Positions 46,384 to 57,808 of a stretch of 64,000 bases of DNA are shown piece after piece. Numbering within the stretch: the stretch's first letter is position 1; every line of letters begins with the position of its first letter. The position numbers and the translations under genes are program-made. Source of the DNA: Adineta vaga (taxonomy: Eukaryota; Rotifera); the NCBI GenBank assembly GCA_021613535.1, contig CP075493.1, positions 15,004,001 through 15,068,000 on the forward strand. The letters run 5' to 3'. The notes below the pieces were generated by a model. That model saw only the letters and a program-made list of their open reading frames with translations. It ran no database searches and had not been told where the DNA came from.

Positions 46384-49204
46384 ATGAGCAAGCAACCAAC
46401 CAGTGAATTCTACCGGGCATGCCGCGATGGCGATACTGATACTGTGGAAAAGATGTTACCCATCTTAACCAAAGAAGACATCGAACGTGTCGAACCCAAT
46501 GGAAGTACTGCTCTTCATGCTGCAACGCACTATGGTCATAAAAAAATCGTTAAACTTTTGCTTGCTAGATCGCCTGACACTAGCATTCGCAATACATATG
46601 GTAACACAGCAGAAGACGAAGCCTCTGGTTCAGAAATTAGAACTCTATTTGTAAGTTTTCGTATAGTGTAGCCAGCCATGAAGAAACTCGAATATCTTGA
46701 TTCTTCTCGAACATTTTAGAAGCAAAGCTCATCGCACGCATCAACGATATACAATAAGGATGAGTCATGTACTCAAGGATCAAAAGTCTTTGTATTCAAA
46801 AACGGTTACTGTTTAATTGTCAAAAGAATTGAACTTCCGCCAAACCGAGCTGAAACGTCATTAGAGATTAATGATCTACCTACAAATCCGGTCCACGGCA
46901 CATTTTCGATACAAACGTCAGCCAATGGTAAGTTTTCCCTAGTCTATAGCATGATAGCCCACAGATACTGTAAGCAGCCGTGTTTAGAGCAGAGAAGGCC
47001 ATGGTGAATGCTCGCTAAATTTGAAATGCATCTAGTGCTACACAAAGAAATGCTCGAATCGGTATACGAGATATGTTACAAAAATCGTCGAAGGGTTTAA
47101 GAATGACTTTTTCTTCCGAGTTTGTCTTATAATACCTTTACAACTTGATACAATGCTTCTCGTTATCATGTATTAATTGTCCTTACGAATTTCTCATAGC
47201 CACGAAAACTAGTTTAAGTATGTTCTATGTCATGCATGATTTATTTATTAGTGACTGTGTCGTCTATCCGAATTAAAAATACGCATCGAGAAATGATAAA
47301 AACATGTATGAACACTGAGGAATTGATCAAGGCAAATTGGAACCAAGAAAATATCGAAATACTAGTAGAAGGCTTACAGTCGAGTCCTTTGTGGATAAAG
47401 GGAAAAATTCAATCAAGTTCAGTTGATCAGAACGAAAACGACTGTGAAGACAAGGAAAAGGAGACACCGATAATGGTCGTCATTAAGAAAACCGACAATA
47501 GAACCATTGCAATTCCACTGAAATCTATTATATCAATTCAAGGCGAGAATCTTGAAACAACATTGACACAAGAACCTGCTAAAAAGAGCTTGAGAATCTT
47601 TTACAAAAATGGATCGGATTCAAATGGTTGGGCTGTCATGAGGTACCTTACATTTGGAATTGCATGGGTGCCATCATACGAGTAAATACAATGATATGTA
47701 TTTCTTGATCTGTTCATTTTTTTTTTCTTACTAGTATAATTCTAATGAAATCCAAGAAATCCAACACGAAAATGCTGCGCCTGTCAATGAAATGTGTTTT
47801 AATGAATGATATTGAAGATCTCCAGGCGGCCAGTTTGGTTTGTATTGTCGGTCATCCAAATTTATCCAAATATATCAATGTTACTGATGCCGTATTCAGT
47901 GACAAGTCAGCAAAAGATTTCCTCAAAGAAATGGCCCAATGTGAACACTCATCATCATCAAGATCGTCGTCGTTGTGGTTACCAACCCAAAACTGCGCTG
48001 GTACTCGATTTTATCAATCTACGAATGATTCGAAATCTGATGACACGTCATTCGACGAAGAGAATAAGGACGTAGAAGATAAGGACAACGAAAGTAATGG
48101 GAGCGATGATCTTTATTTATACGAATTCCATAATATTTTACTTGATCGAAAGGAGAAAATCCTCTTATCGGTATTCAATATTGAAACGCCATACAAGGAT
48201 TTGTATCAATGCAAAATTGATCAAACTCAGAGGTCTCCCAACGACTTCAAGTCAGTAGATGGTTCTGGTGAATCAATGGTAGATGTTGAGGTATGACTTT
48301 TTTTCAAAAACCCTTCCCGCTTTATTCATGAACTGAGAGTCTGTTAGAAAAAAAACAGTTGAAATCGTAGCCGTTCTTTTCATTCTATTCGTCAGAGAAA
48401 ATGACCAATGATTGACCTCCGTCTTTAGCTTATGTTTTTTTGATCTGCGAGAAAAAGTCTAGGTTTTTATATCAATGAGATTTTCGTATACACGCTCTGT
48501 TTCCAGTACGAAATTGATCTAGACATAAATTCATTTGAACGAATAATGTTTCGCACGGTACCCGAAGAAAAAAAAACATCTGAACGAAAAAGAGGACACA
48601 TTCATTCTAGGAAAATTCTATTATTTTTATGAATTTTCGAAAAAGGATCGAAACCATAATTTTACGCAGCCTACATTAAAGCGAAAATGAAGATAATTTT
48701 TTCTATGCACTTTTCACTCATTTGCAGGTCTGGCATGCGATTGAATTTGACAATAAATCCAAACATACTTTAACCACAGCACCTGTAATGGTTACGCAAG
48801 ACGATCAACAGTTTATTTGTCAAGATAGTTTACCTTTCACTATGAAGAATCAGTCGGCTCTTATTGCTTTAACGAAGGCACCCAGTATTAGAGTAAAGTA
48901 CGAAGAAAAAGGCTCAGATAGTCAGTTAACGAATCCGTCTACCGTGGTTATTGTCAAGAAAAAGTACGTTAAAGAAGAATGGAACGGTAGCCTGACAGTA
49001 ATCAACACAAAGAATGAGCCGGTGATCGTAGTTATTAGACTTCGAGTGTGTGGTCAGATGTCCAAATATTCGCTGGCACCCAAGTTTGATAATGTTCGAG
49101 ATGGACAGTTTGCAAGAAACAAAATACACGACATTAGATGGGATGTTTCACTCGAACCACAGCAACAACAAATTATAAGCTACTGCAGAAATGTTCTTAA
49201 ATAA
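46384..49204 (+). CDS. ankyrin module fused to a DUF4139-type protein
   Basis: Five exons: 46384-46650, 46720-46927, 47252-47681, 47735-48290, 48728-49204; all GT-AG, phases agree, 645 aa. Exon 1 is exactly the ankyrin part (FYRACRDGDTDTVEKML; NGSTALHAAT; KIVKLLLA), ending SEIRTLF at the first donor. Exons 2-5 carry the DUF4139 layout: an N-terminal beta domain (RIELPPNRAETSLEINDLP), YLTFGIAWVPSYDI, MLRLSMKCVLMNDIEDLQ, DLYLYEFHNILLDRKEKI, VWHAIEFDNKSKHTLTTAPVM and a C-terminal beta domain. DUF4139 proteins have no settled biochemical role. There is an acidic Ser-rich insert around residues 360-400. No TM or signal. The ankyrin exon is closely related to that of the ADP-ribosyltransferase at 30437, implying exon shuffling. 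Confidence 0.84.
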
Positions 49205-49879
49205 AAACTTGATTCTTTCCAATTTCAATAGTTCTATTTTTGCCAGGTATGAGTTTCTCTGTTATATTTAGACCTACACCCATACGCTCAAGATGGTTCT
49301 TCGGTCACTCACGGTCAACCGTGCGCACGTTTACCGTTATTACATCATTCATTAATAATTCGTTTTTGAAAGGAATGATTGAAATTTGTTCCAGTGTCTT
49401 GTAAAAACTTATTGAGCTTTTGCCGATACAACTGGAGAAAAGAAGCTAAAGGGTTGGAACTATTTCCTGGGGTGTTACTGATAAGATAGGTTACATTATA
49501 ACTCAAAAAAAGACTTACTGCATAAAAATAGTGTAACATTCTTTTTTGAAAACTATAACACTAGATTCGGATTCCTCGACCTCGATTAACTTTTGTCCAA
49601 TGATTATCTGAAGAGGGTGTGTATATATTCTGCTAACTTCAAATCATACCCACACCCATCTTTATTTAGTTCCCAAAATTGATCATTGAAGAAACAAGAG
49701 TTCTTGTCTATTAATACTGTTTAAAATTGATGATGTGACACAATTTTTTGCTTTAAATATGACGTTATGTTGTTGCTTTTCAAATTTGAAAATATGGATG
49801 AGGGTGAAGATGAAGAGAAATGAATGACCCATCATTCCCTTTCTCTCAATCTACACACACACAAACATTGACATAGATT
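49205..49879. other. intergenic with one clear hairpin
   Basis: Between two convergent 3' ends. Hairpin at 49613-49660; weaker similar pairs near 49243-49290 and 49796-49842. Confidence 0.5.
49613..49660. repeat. telomere-like hairpin (family member j)
   Basis: gagggtgtgtat and atacccacacccatc arms. Confidence 0.55.
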
Positions 49880-51481
49880 TTAATTGCCACAAAGATAATA
49901 AAAAAGCTTAGTTAAAGTATCAATATATTGTGGAATATTAAGACGTTCGATTTTGAGACAATCCAATTTATTCTTTGCAATATCATCGTAACAATGAGGA
50001 ATAATTTTCCGAACTTGCTCTGGTCTATTTGATTTTATAACCTTCAAATTCGGTAAAAGATTGAATAAATATAGCAAAGTTCCATAATTATATTGTTCGC
50101 GTTCAATGTTTAAATAAACTGTAGTCACAGTTGGTAATTGTAGTTCATTCTTGTTACGAAAATCATGATCGAATAATTCAGGAAATCGCACATCATACAT
50201 TTGCATATAATTGTCAGTCACTTCTTTTAGTTTACAATAAAAATAAAGTGTTTGAACATTCGGAAAACGATTTCGAATAAAACTGAATGTGTTTATTGAC
50301 CACCAAGGTTCTTCTTTTCTTAATAGAACTGTGTGAACATGTTTACAAACAGGAGGCCATGGGTTACGTCCAATATACAACAAATTCAAGTCGTTTGTCA
50401 TGATCTCAAACTACGAGAATAGAAAAACAGAATTCATTGAAAAACTGAAAAAAATACTTACACAACTAAATTTGTATGGTAAATTATAGATTATTCTCTC
50501 AGAACAATCTGTATCATTCCAGCAAACTAAAGGACCGAATCGTTGCCAATTGTTATTTTGAGATGTTTGAATATCAATGGTAAAAATTTGATTTAAGTCG
50601 CACCAATTCCATTTAATGAGAAAGTTAAATGACGATAGCAAAGGCATTCTATCCAGTACATGATGTTCAAACTGCGCCAAAAAAGGTTGATCCTTTCGTA
50701 TTGTAATATTCAGTATTAAGGATTGAATTGTTGAACCCACAACAGCAAAGAACATCTTAAATTCATGAGAATATGGTGTTACACCTGTTATGGTAACATC
50801 ATAAAGCATTTTACAGGATCGTTTCATTTCAATATCAATTTTATTTCGATCATATGAATACGAATTCTCCAGATGCATCTGTAAAACAGATAAAAGAAAC
50901 TTATTGTTTTCAAGTAGAAAATCTTTTCAACTAACTTTCAATCTTTGCAAATTAGGCAAATGTTGGAGAATGTTAAATATAGAATCAATCTTCGAAAGAT
51001 GAATTGACAGATCTGTTAAATTTTGAAAAATGTGATTTTGACCAACAATCGGATAGGTTAAGATGTCTTGATTTTCTCCTTTTCTATCACGGAGAAGAAC
51101 AAGTTTGTTCAAACATTGAGAAAGTTGAATACATTTATTTGTTGGTACTTTATCATTTATATATGTCGTTATCAAATGTATTGTTTGAATATCACCTAAT
51201 GAAAAATATCTTGAAGCGAAATGAATTTGTTTTTCTTTCAAATAAAGACCAACAATTTTCCGTTGTGTTAATGCTTTTGAAAGATATTTTTCAACCCATT
51301 CATCATCTTCATTAGAAATATTAACAAATGAAATAAAATTTTCAAGTAATGGTTGAATTCGACATGGATGTAGATCGAAGAATAACATAAAACGATCTCG
51401 AATAGATAAGTATTGAAATATACAACGTAATGAAATATCTTCTAAATCCAGAAATTGTGTTGTTGTTGTTGCTTTCGACAT
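49880..51481 (-). CDS. F-box/LRR-like protein
   Basis: Three exons, 51481-50936, 50878-50462 and 50410-49880, phase 0 throughout with ~51-57-nt introns; 497 aa. An F-box-like N-terminus (FLDLEDISLRCIFQYLSIRDRFMLFFDL) is followed by degenerate LRR-type segments (FQNLTDLSIHLSK, LQHLPNLQRLK, LLPNLKVIKSN). Same three-exon plan and length class as the gene at 23725-25383, but this copy is intact. It would serve as an SCF substrate receptor if the F-box is functional; the target is unknown. Confidence 0.8.
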
Positions 51482-51945
51482 TATTGAAACTCAACAAATC
51501 TACGTTTAAGAGATAAAACACGTGATTGCATTATAATAATAAAAAGAAAAATAAGAATGTGACTCTCTGAAAGAAAAGAAAAGAAAGAATACGGTTACAT
51601 TGTGCAGTCATTTTTTTAATCATACACTATGTGTCATTGACTGACACAGAATGAATAGAAAACCGGGATTTTTATTCGAAAAATCTTGAGGGTGTGGGTG
51701 TCGGTGTGCTTCTCATCCACAGCAACACCCACACCCTCACTTTGCTTCCTAGTAAAAAAATGTTGGATTATTGTTGATTAGAAATAGATTTTTTTTGCAA
51801 CAAAATCAAAATTGTGTTTATCAACAATTCATATCATAAAGATTTCGTTATTCTAAGAATAGAGGAAAGTGCTCAATCTCGACAAAAAACATTTATAAAG
51901 ATAGCTTTCTCAACAAAAGCAATCATGTCACCTGTAGTTTTATTA
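51482..51945. other. intergenic with one hairpin
   Basis: Upstream of the F-box start and downstream of the Ly6-like stop; contains the hairpin at 51687-51739. Confidence 0.5.
51687..51739. repeat. telomere-like hairpin (family member l)
   Basis: tgagggtgtgggtgtcggtg and caacacccacaccctca arms; nearly perfect over 16 bp. Confidence 0.7.
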
Positions 51946-52809
51946 TTAAATCAAAAAAACTGTTCTAATTAATGATACGATCATCATGAAATACAATACG
52001 GTCATATTCAAGTTGTTTTTTTGTGCAGTATTGAAGAATCGATCAAAATTGAATTGAATCATAGTTTTTTCTTGAATTAGATTCATTGTTTCAATTCCAT
52101 TACAATTTTTTGATTGGCATTTAATTGTTGAATGATCTCTCCATGTTCGATCATTCATATCGAATTGAACTTGATAAATTATTGATGGCATATTACGACC
52201 ATGAGTAAAGCAACCAGCACACATTCGATGTCCTTCTGAATCTTCCATATATCGTGTGGAACATATTTTACAATTTTGTGGATTGGCTGGTATTTCTACA
52301 TCACATGCATCACCAGATGTTTGATTCGAAAACATTAAACACCAATGACCATCGAATGGTTCAACTGATTCTAGAAGATTTTTAAGATCAGCAAATTGAA
52401 CAGTTATAGTTAATGATTGTAATATACGCTTAAATGTGCCGATATCATTACATTTTTCACTTGAACAAAAATATGTAAATGCATGTTCGAAAGATGGATT
52501 TGATCCTGAACCACGAATATCGGTAGCAGCGGTAAGAAGTCGTTTCGGCGGGGAAGAAGAAAACAGTTCCATTCTTTTGCCAGTTGATGTGACAATGATT
52601 TCGGTTTGATTCGAACTTAATAGCGATCGAAAACTAATATAACACATTGTCTGATTGCTTTTGATTGAACAATCATCGAATGCTTTCGGCATTGTCTCAG
52701 CTGTAATCGAATAGTTATACATATGAGGTACTGATGAACAATCATAACATGATATTTCACCAGATAACGAATGAAATAATGTAAAAATGATGAATAAACG
52801 AAAAAACAT
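51946..52809 (-). CDS. secreted/GPI-anchored Ly6/uPAR-like protein
   Basis: Intronless, 287 aa. Signal peptide (about 1-17, MFFRLFIIFTLFHSLSG). Two three-finger-type halves: the first opens SCYDCSS and closes CSSEKCND; the second contains CKICSTRY, CAGCF and closes CQSKNCNG. The ..CxxxxCN ending is the LU-domain hallmark. Several N-glycosylation sites (e.g. YNYS, SNQT). The C-terminus is hydrophobic (TVLYFMMIVSLIRTVFLI) with no basic stop, fitting a GPI signal. Surface receptor or modulator by family; ligand unknown. Confidence 0.75.
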   Translation of the reverse strand: MFFRLFIIFTLFHSLSGEISCYDCSSVPHMYNYSITAETMPKAFDDCSIKSNQTMCYISFRSLLSSNQTEIIVTSTGKRMELFSSSPPKRLLTAATDIRGSGSNPSFEHAFTYFCSSEKCNDIGTFKRILQSLTITVQFADLKNLLESVEPFDGHWCLMFSNQTSGDACDVEIPANPQNCKICSTRYMEDSEGHRMCAGCFTHGRNMPSIIYQVQFDMNDRTWRDHSTIKCQSKNCNGIETMNLIQEKTMIQFNFDRFFNTAQKNNLNMTVLYFMMIVSLIRTVFLI

Positions 52810-53275
52810 ATTTGAAATTGAAATAATATCAACTAAAAGAACATTGCAATATATATACGGTATGCAGAATCTTATCTAGACTCTTTATTGAGATAACGTT
52901 CTCTAACGCAACATAATATGATGAGTGGTATCACATATCTCGGAGATCGAGAATGCAGCATGTCCTACATTTTCATCTCTCATCTTCATAGAAAAAAAAA
53001 AAGATTCTATATCAGCATCCAGATATGGTTCCAACCAACATTCACTCACTAAATCACATCCTCAATAGTTGTGCTTATTAAAAGAGCTAATTCATCCTGT
53101 TGATATCACGTATTATGACATTTACTAAAAAGATATTTGTTTTTATTACTAAACTTATAGAAAAAATAATCATTTCAATTGATTGTGAAAGTGTCTGAGA
53201 ATAGAATGTAAACGGGATATTTGCACACCATTCTTTCAGTTTGTCGACGTATTTTATTAGATTAATAAGTTTTCT
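52810..53275. other. intergenic, nothing recognised
   Basis: AT-rich spacer; no ORF or clear repeat. Confidence 0.5.
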
Positions 53276-55741
53276 CTAAAAATTAAAGGAAATAATTTCA
53301 TTATTCTGTTTTGTTTCTATTTTAAACAAACCTTTATGTATCATCAAATAATTTTTCTTCATTTTTTGTTTGTCTTCAATCATGAGTGAGGCAATTTCAA
53401 TTGGTAATGCAAACCAAATGAGATGTTTATACTTAACAGGTATATTCAATGGTGGATCATTAGATGTATAATCAAGCAATACAATTGCATTCTTAATCAC
53501 ATTAGCAGCAAGTAACTCTGCTAGTCGGAATGGATCCTAAAAGAAGAATTAATTTTCCTAATCTTTCATTCATAAAACTGATATTTACAGGAAGTCGAGT
53601 TGATGATGAATCATTGTTTTTTGTATAAGATTGCATTTTATTAGAGCTATATGTGATATCTTCCAGACTAGATAAATTCAATTGAAATCCATTGCGATGT
53701 TTCCATATACCTGAAACTGGATCATATATATACTAAAAGAAAAACAAAATTTCCAGATATATAAAGACATTTAAACGTCTACCAATGGTAGAAATTTCCA
53801 TCCGTGTGTAGCGATGAATTCCACTGCATCAAATATAAAGTTAATATCATCATCACTTGTAAAATAAGGTAAATTCAGACGTGTAAAACCAGGTCTAGAA
53901 GTTTTTTTTAAAATAAATTATAATAGAATGTAACTTTTCTATTTACTTCATTATCACAGTTCGAACAGGAATATCAGATTCGCGACGGCTAAAAGAATAA
54001 ATACATAGATGTTATTTTCGATCGTTTATTTTTACTTGTTCTCTTCGGTAATAAATTTCATATAAATATCCGCATCATCATCAGTTATATTTAATAGATC
54101 AAGTGCATACGGTCCAGCACAAGCACAACCAGATCGAACTTGTATACCGAATAAATCATTGAATAGAAGTGCAATGAAATTATGATGTAAATATTTCTTT
54201 AGAGTTGGTACATAAATTAAAAATGAAAATATTGGTAAACGTTGAACTGTTTGTGAACCAAGAATAATTAAATTTTCAAGTTTTCTACAATGATGAAAAA
54301 ATCTTTTAACTAATTGTTCTTCTCGTGTATGAATATAATTTATATCAAGAGAATCTTTTAATTGAAAAACAAGACCAGATCGAATACAACCAATTAGATT
54401 TGTTTTATCATCATTTTCGATACAAGAATGATCTTTCTGAAACAAATTCTTCTTAACAATTAGAATACCTATGAAAGAAAATTATAGTAAGATTTTCTCA
54501 AATCATTAACATGTCTTACCTGGTGTACTTGGACCACCAATAAATTTATGTGTAGAAATAAAGATTCCATCTTTATAAGCTGTTAATGATGAATTCATAT
54601 CAATTTTTAGATGAGGTGCAGCTGCTGCATAATCCCAAAAAATCAAACCATTGTATGAATGAACAAGTGAAGAGATACTATCAACATCCGTACATATACC
54701 AGTTACATTACTAGCAGCATTAAATGAACAAATAATACGTTTTTTTAATTTGAAATAGTATTGTAATTGTTTCTTTAGAAATGCTTTATCAAGTAAACCT
54801 TCTTGTGTTAAGGGTATTCGAATAAGCTTCAATTGAAAAGATATTTTTAAAAATATTTGCATTTTCTAGACTTACTTTAGCACCAGTTTCTCTCCATGGT
54901 AAGATATTACTATGATGTTCAAATGTGCTAACCATAATAATTGTATTTCTTTTGTTGATTTCATTTTTAATATTCAAATTTTTAACAAGTATGTGAATTG
55001 CACCTGTTGAACCTGTACCAGTAAATAATAAAATATCATTTTCATTTGCATTCACTGATTTTTTTATTAGATTTCGAGATTCTTCAACATATTTTCTTAT
55101 CTGCCGACCACTAACATTTGATTCATTATGTATATTACTATATCTATAAAATGACTTGATAAATAAACTCTTTTATTAAAAAAACTCTGATTTACTTACA
55201 AAGGAAGTACCATATTTTTAATAAAATCTTCAATAAATGTTAATGCTCGACCTGATGCAGTATAATCACAATAGATCACTTTTGAGAAGAGAAATACGAA
55301 ATTGCATGAAAGTGTAATAAAGAATAATCTTACTTCGTCTTGAACCCCATGGTCCATTAAAAACGAAATCTTTACCAATGATGTTTTCATCAATATATCG
55401 AATAAGTTTAGGTCGTTTTAGTGTAGTGCATTTTTTCTTTGATGATTTCGTTGATTGCCACTAAGAATAGAAGATTTACTTAGTTATTATATCTAAATAA
55501 TATTTCTTACCTCCAATTCATAGATAGAAACATCAGATAAATCTGATTCATAACAACTGGATCCACTATAATGACGTTGACGTACGGGAGATGATTTTGG
55601 TGAAGCATATGAATCAAACGATTTCCTAGAAATCTTTCGCGTTGAATGTGAATTATATCCAAGAGGCATTTTACATTTCTGTTGGATAAATCGACGATAT
55701 ATGTTGATTTTATATAATGATAATAATGACGTCATTAACAT
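53276..55741 (-). CDS. class V PLP aminotransferase, cysteine-desulfurase-like
   Basis: Ten exons: 55741-55511, 55460-55334, 55278-55200, 55143-54876, 54826-54520, 54468-54036, 53988-53947, 53894-53783, 53732-53589, 53536-53276; all phases agree, 667 aa from the first Met (alternative Met at 55669). A Ser/Arg-rich N-terminus precedes the domain. Motifs: YCDYTASGRAL, TGTGSTGA, FEHHSNILPW, D300 in FWDYAAAAPH, the PLP lysine K329 in STHKFIGG, and a mobile-loop RSGCACAGPY (C452, C454) as in NifS/SufS enzymes. The fold-type I chemistry would release sulfur from cysteine; a MOCO-sulfurase-like or other lyase role is equally possible. The first Met gives a weakly mitochondrial-looking leader. The last exon runs to the first stop, so its end is uncertain. 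Confidence 0.85.
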
Positions 55742-56121
55742 GTGATTCGATTATTTCATTTCTTCTATCAAACCATTAATAATGATGAATAAGTAACTAT
55801 AATTGTAGAAGACAAAAACCTGTGTCGTACAGTTCGTTTATGATTCAAATAAGATGAGAACTATACAAATGGTATATAAATAGATACGTTTGTATTAAGG
55901 AGAAATGCATACTTATTGCTTCTACACTATATTATCGAATTGTTATATTCGTGCGCCATCATAATAAAACGTGACAGAGGAATGTATTCTTTTTCTCATA
56001 GCTGCGTAGTGATTTATTTATCTGCTCTCAGATGCTGTAGTTCAAATCTATACACCCACATTGATTACTCACATAGGCATAAAAAAATAAAGAAAGAAGA
56101 CTTTACATTTTTACAACGCAT
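55742..56121. other. intergenic, nothing recognised
   Basis: Between the PLP enzyme start and GPCR stop; the ORF at 55916-56128 is not credited. Confidence 0.5.
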
Positions 56122-57033
56122 TTATTGAAATTGAAAAATATTTCGTACTTCCTGTCGAAATGATTTTGATACTAATAAATTCGTATAACAAACAATACAA
56201 AATGGAATATAAGAACAAAACAAAGCAATACTAAGAAGAAATATTTGAATTTGTATACGAAAAAAACTTTCTACACGTGATTGATTCAATTGTTGATACA
56301 TAAGAACAAATGATATCATTAAACTAAAGATAATATAAACACTTATATCAACTAATAATAATCGAATAAGTTGACGATCTTTTGGACGAGTTGTACGTAA
56401 ATTTGGATTTCGAATATTTTTCAATGTCCATAAACCGAAAATAAACATTAACAAAGGTATAAGAATTCCTTTAACGATTATCGAATAATAACTGATAATT
56501 TTTAAATAGATGCCAGGTTGGAGATAACAAAGAATGACATTAGGTAGAAATTCAATAATATTTGTGAAAATCAATGCAGGAATATGTAATAACGACCAAA
56601 ATAATGTGACAAAAAGAATACATAGATAAGCAAAACGAGATGTACTTCTCTGTCTTGTTCGAGCATTACGTGAAGTTACAAATATTCGATCAATCGAAGC
56701 TAAGATTAAATAAGATGGACTTAAAACATCAAATAAAGTTAAAGCATAAAAACGACAACGACAAAAGATAAGATTAGATATACTTGGATTAATATTATAA
56801 CCAAGCGCTAATGTTGATGTGAATAATGATGTATAAATTAAAAACAGACTTGCAATATTAAATGCAATAAAATAGATTGAACAAGAATTTTTACGTAGAT
56901 TTCTTCTTGTAAAAACACTTAAATTAAGAATACAACTAACCGTACCTATTGTCATTAAAATTGGTCCACCATATCTATATGAATTTGTTTGAATCGAATT
57001 TAATGTTATAAGAATATCTGAGTCGTTTGCCAT
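56122..57033 (-). CDS. rhodopsin-like peptide-type GPCR
   Basis: Intronless, 303 aa, seven hydrophobic segments. TM1 near residues 22-41, then RRNLRKNSCSIYF between TM1 and TM2. TM3 ends in ILASIDRIFVTS (DRY-like DRI), intracellular loop 2 RNARTRQRST. TM5 is followed by LWTLKNIRN, a short loop 3 with KDRQLIRLLL, TM6, and TM7 YIPFCIVCYTNLLVSKSFRQEV replacing NPxxY. Resembles bdelloid-expanded FMRFamide-receptor-like orphans; ligand unknown. Divergently arranged with the paralogue at 57809. Confidence 0.85.
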   Translation of the reverse strand: MANDSDILITLNSIQTNSYRYGGPILMTIGTVSCILNLSVFTRRNLRKNSCSIYFIAFNIASLFLIYTSLFTSTLALGYNINPSISNLIFCRCRFYALTLFDVLSPSYLILASIDRIFVTSRNARTRQRSTSRFAYLCILFVTLFWSLLHIPALIFTNIIEFLPNVILCYLQPGIYLKIISYYSIIVKGILIPLLMFIFGLWTLKNIRNPNLRTTRPKDRQLIRLLLVDISVYIIFSLMISFVLMYQQLNQSRVESFFRIQIQIFLLSIALFCSYIPFCIVCYTNLLVSKSFRQEVRNIFQFQ

Positions 57034-57808
57034 TGTTCAAAGAATAAATTGTAAAGGATTGAATAAGTTTTGTTTGTTTCTAACTAATGTCATTAAATTA
57101 AGAGAGCGTTGAGTATAAGAGATTAATAACATCATGTCATTCCTATAAAGCAAAGAAAAGACGAGCGCCTACGTCAATCGCAATTAAAATTTTCAATTAT
57201 AAAACATGTGAAGATATATAGACACGTGTCTAAGCTGAGATAATATATTCACTTAAAAATATTCTTAAATGAATAGAAAACAAATCTAAGGAAAAATGAA
57301 AGAAAGACATTCACTCATCGATTTCTGATGATAATTGTATAATATTTCATTCCTGAGTGTAACGACCATCTTTTCTATCGTCACCAACCATATCAAAACT
57401 GATATAACTTTGTAATGAATCCTGATCTCAAAACACTTTTTGATATATCATTGAAGATTTTTTTTAATGACATTTAAAATTAAAATTAAATATCTTCTCA
57501 TGCTGTGAAATCATCGAGTTTCTCGGTATTCATATTTTTTGCTTTCATATACACAATTGGAACTTTTATCTATTCACACTCTGCAATAAAATGTGATATT
57601 GTAATTATCTTCTATTCAGTCATTGAACGCTTAGTATAACAAGAAACAGAAAAGTATTCTATATTCTAAATAAAATATATATGTCAACTCACAGTATGAT
57701 TATGAATATGAGATAATGAAAATGAGAAAAAAGAAAGTATAATTAGTGAAGAATATCTATAAACAAGATTTTTATCTTCATTTTTATTCGTTCAGTTTAT
57801 TTCTGACT
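57034..57808. other. shared upstream region of the GPCR pair
   Basis: Head-to-head spacer that should contain both promoters; no motif called. In-frame codons 57746-57808 precede the chosen start. Confidence 0.5.

Noticed and set aside
30437-49204. Idea that the ART, Hint, knottin, NACHT and U-box genes form a defence island like bacterial polymorphic toxins
   Set aside because: Genes are on both strands with independent promoters and unrelated neighbours between them; proximity alone does not support a system.
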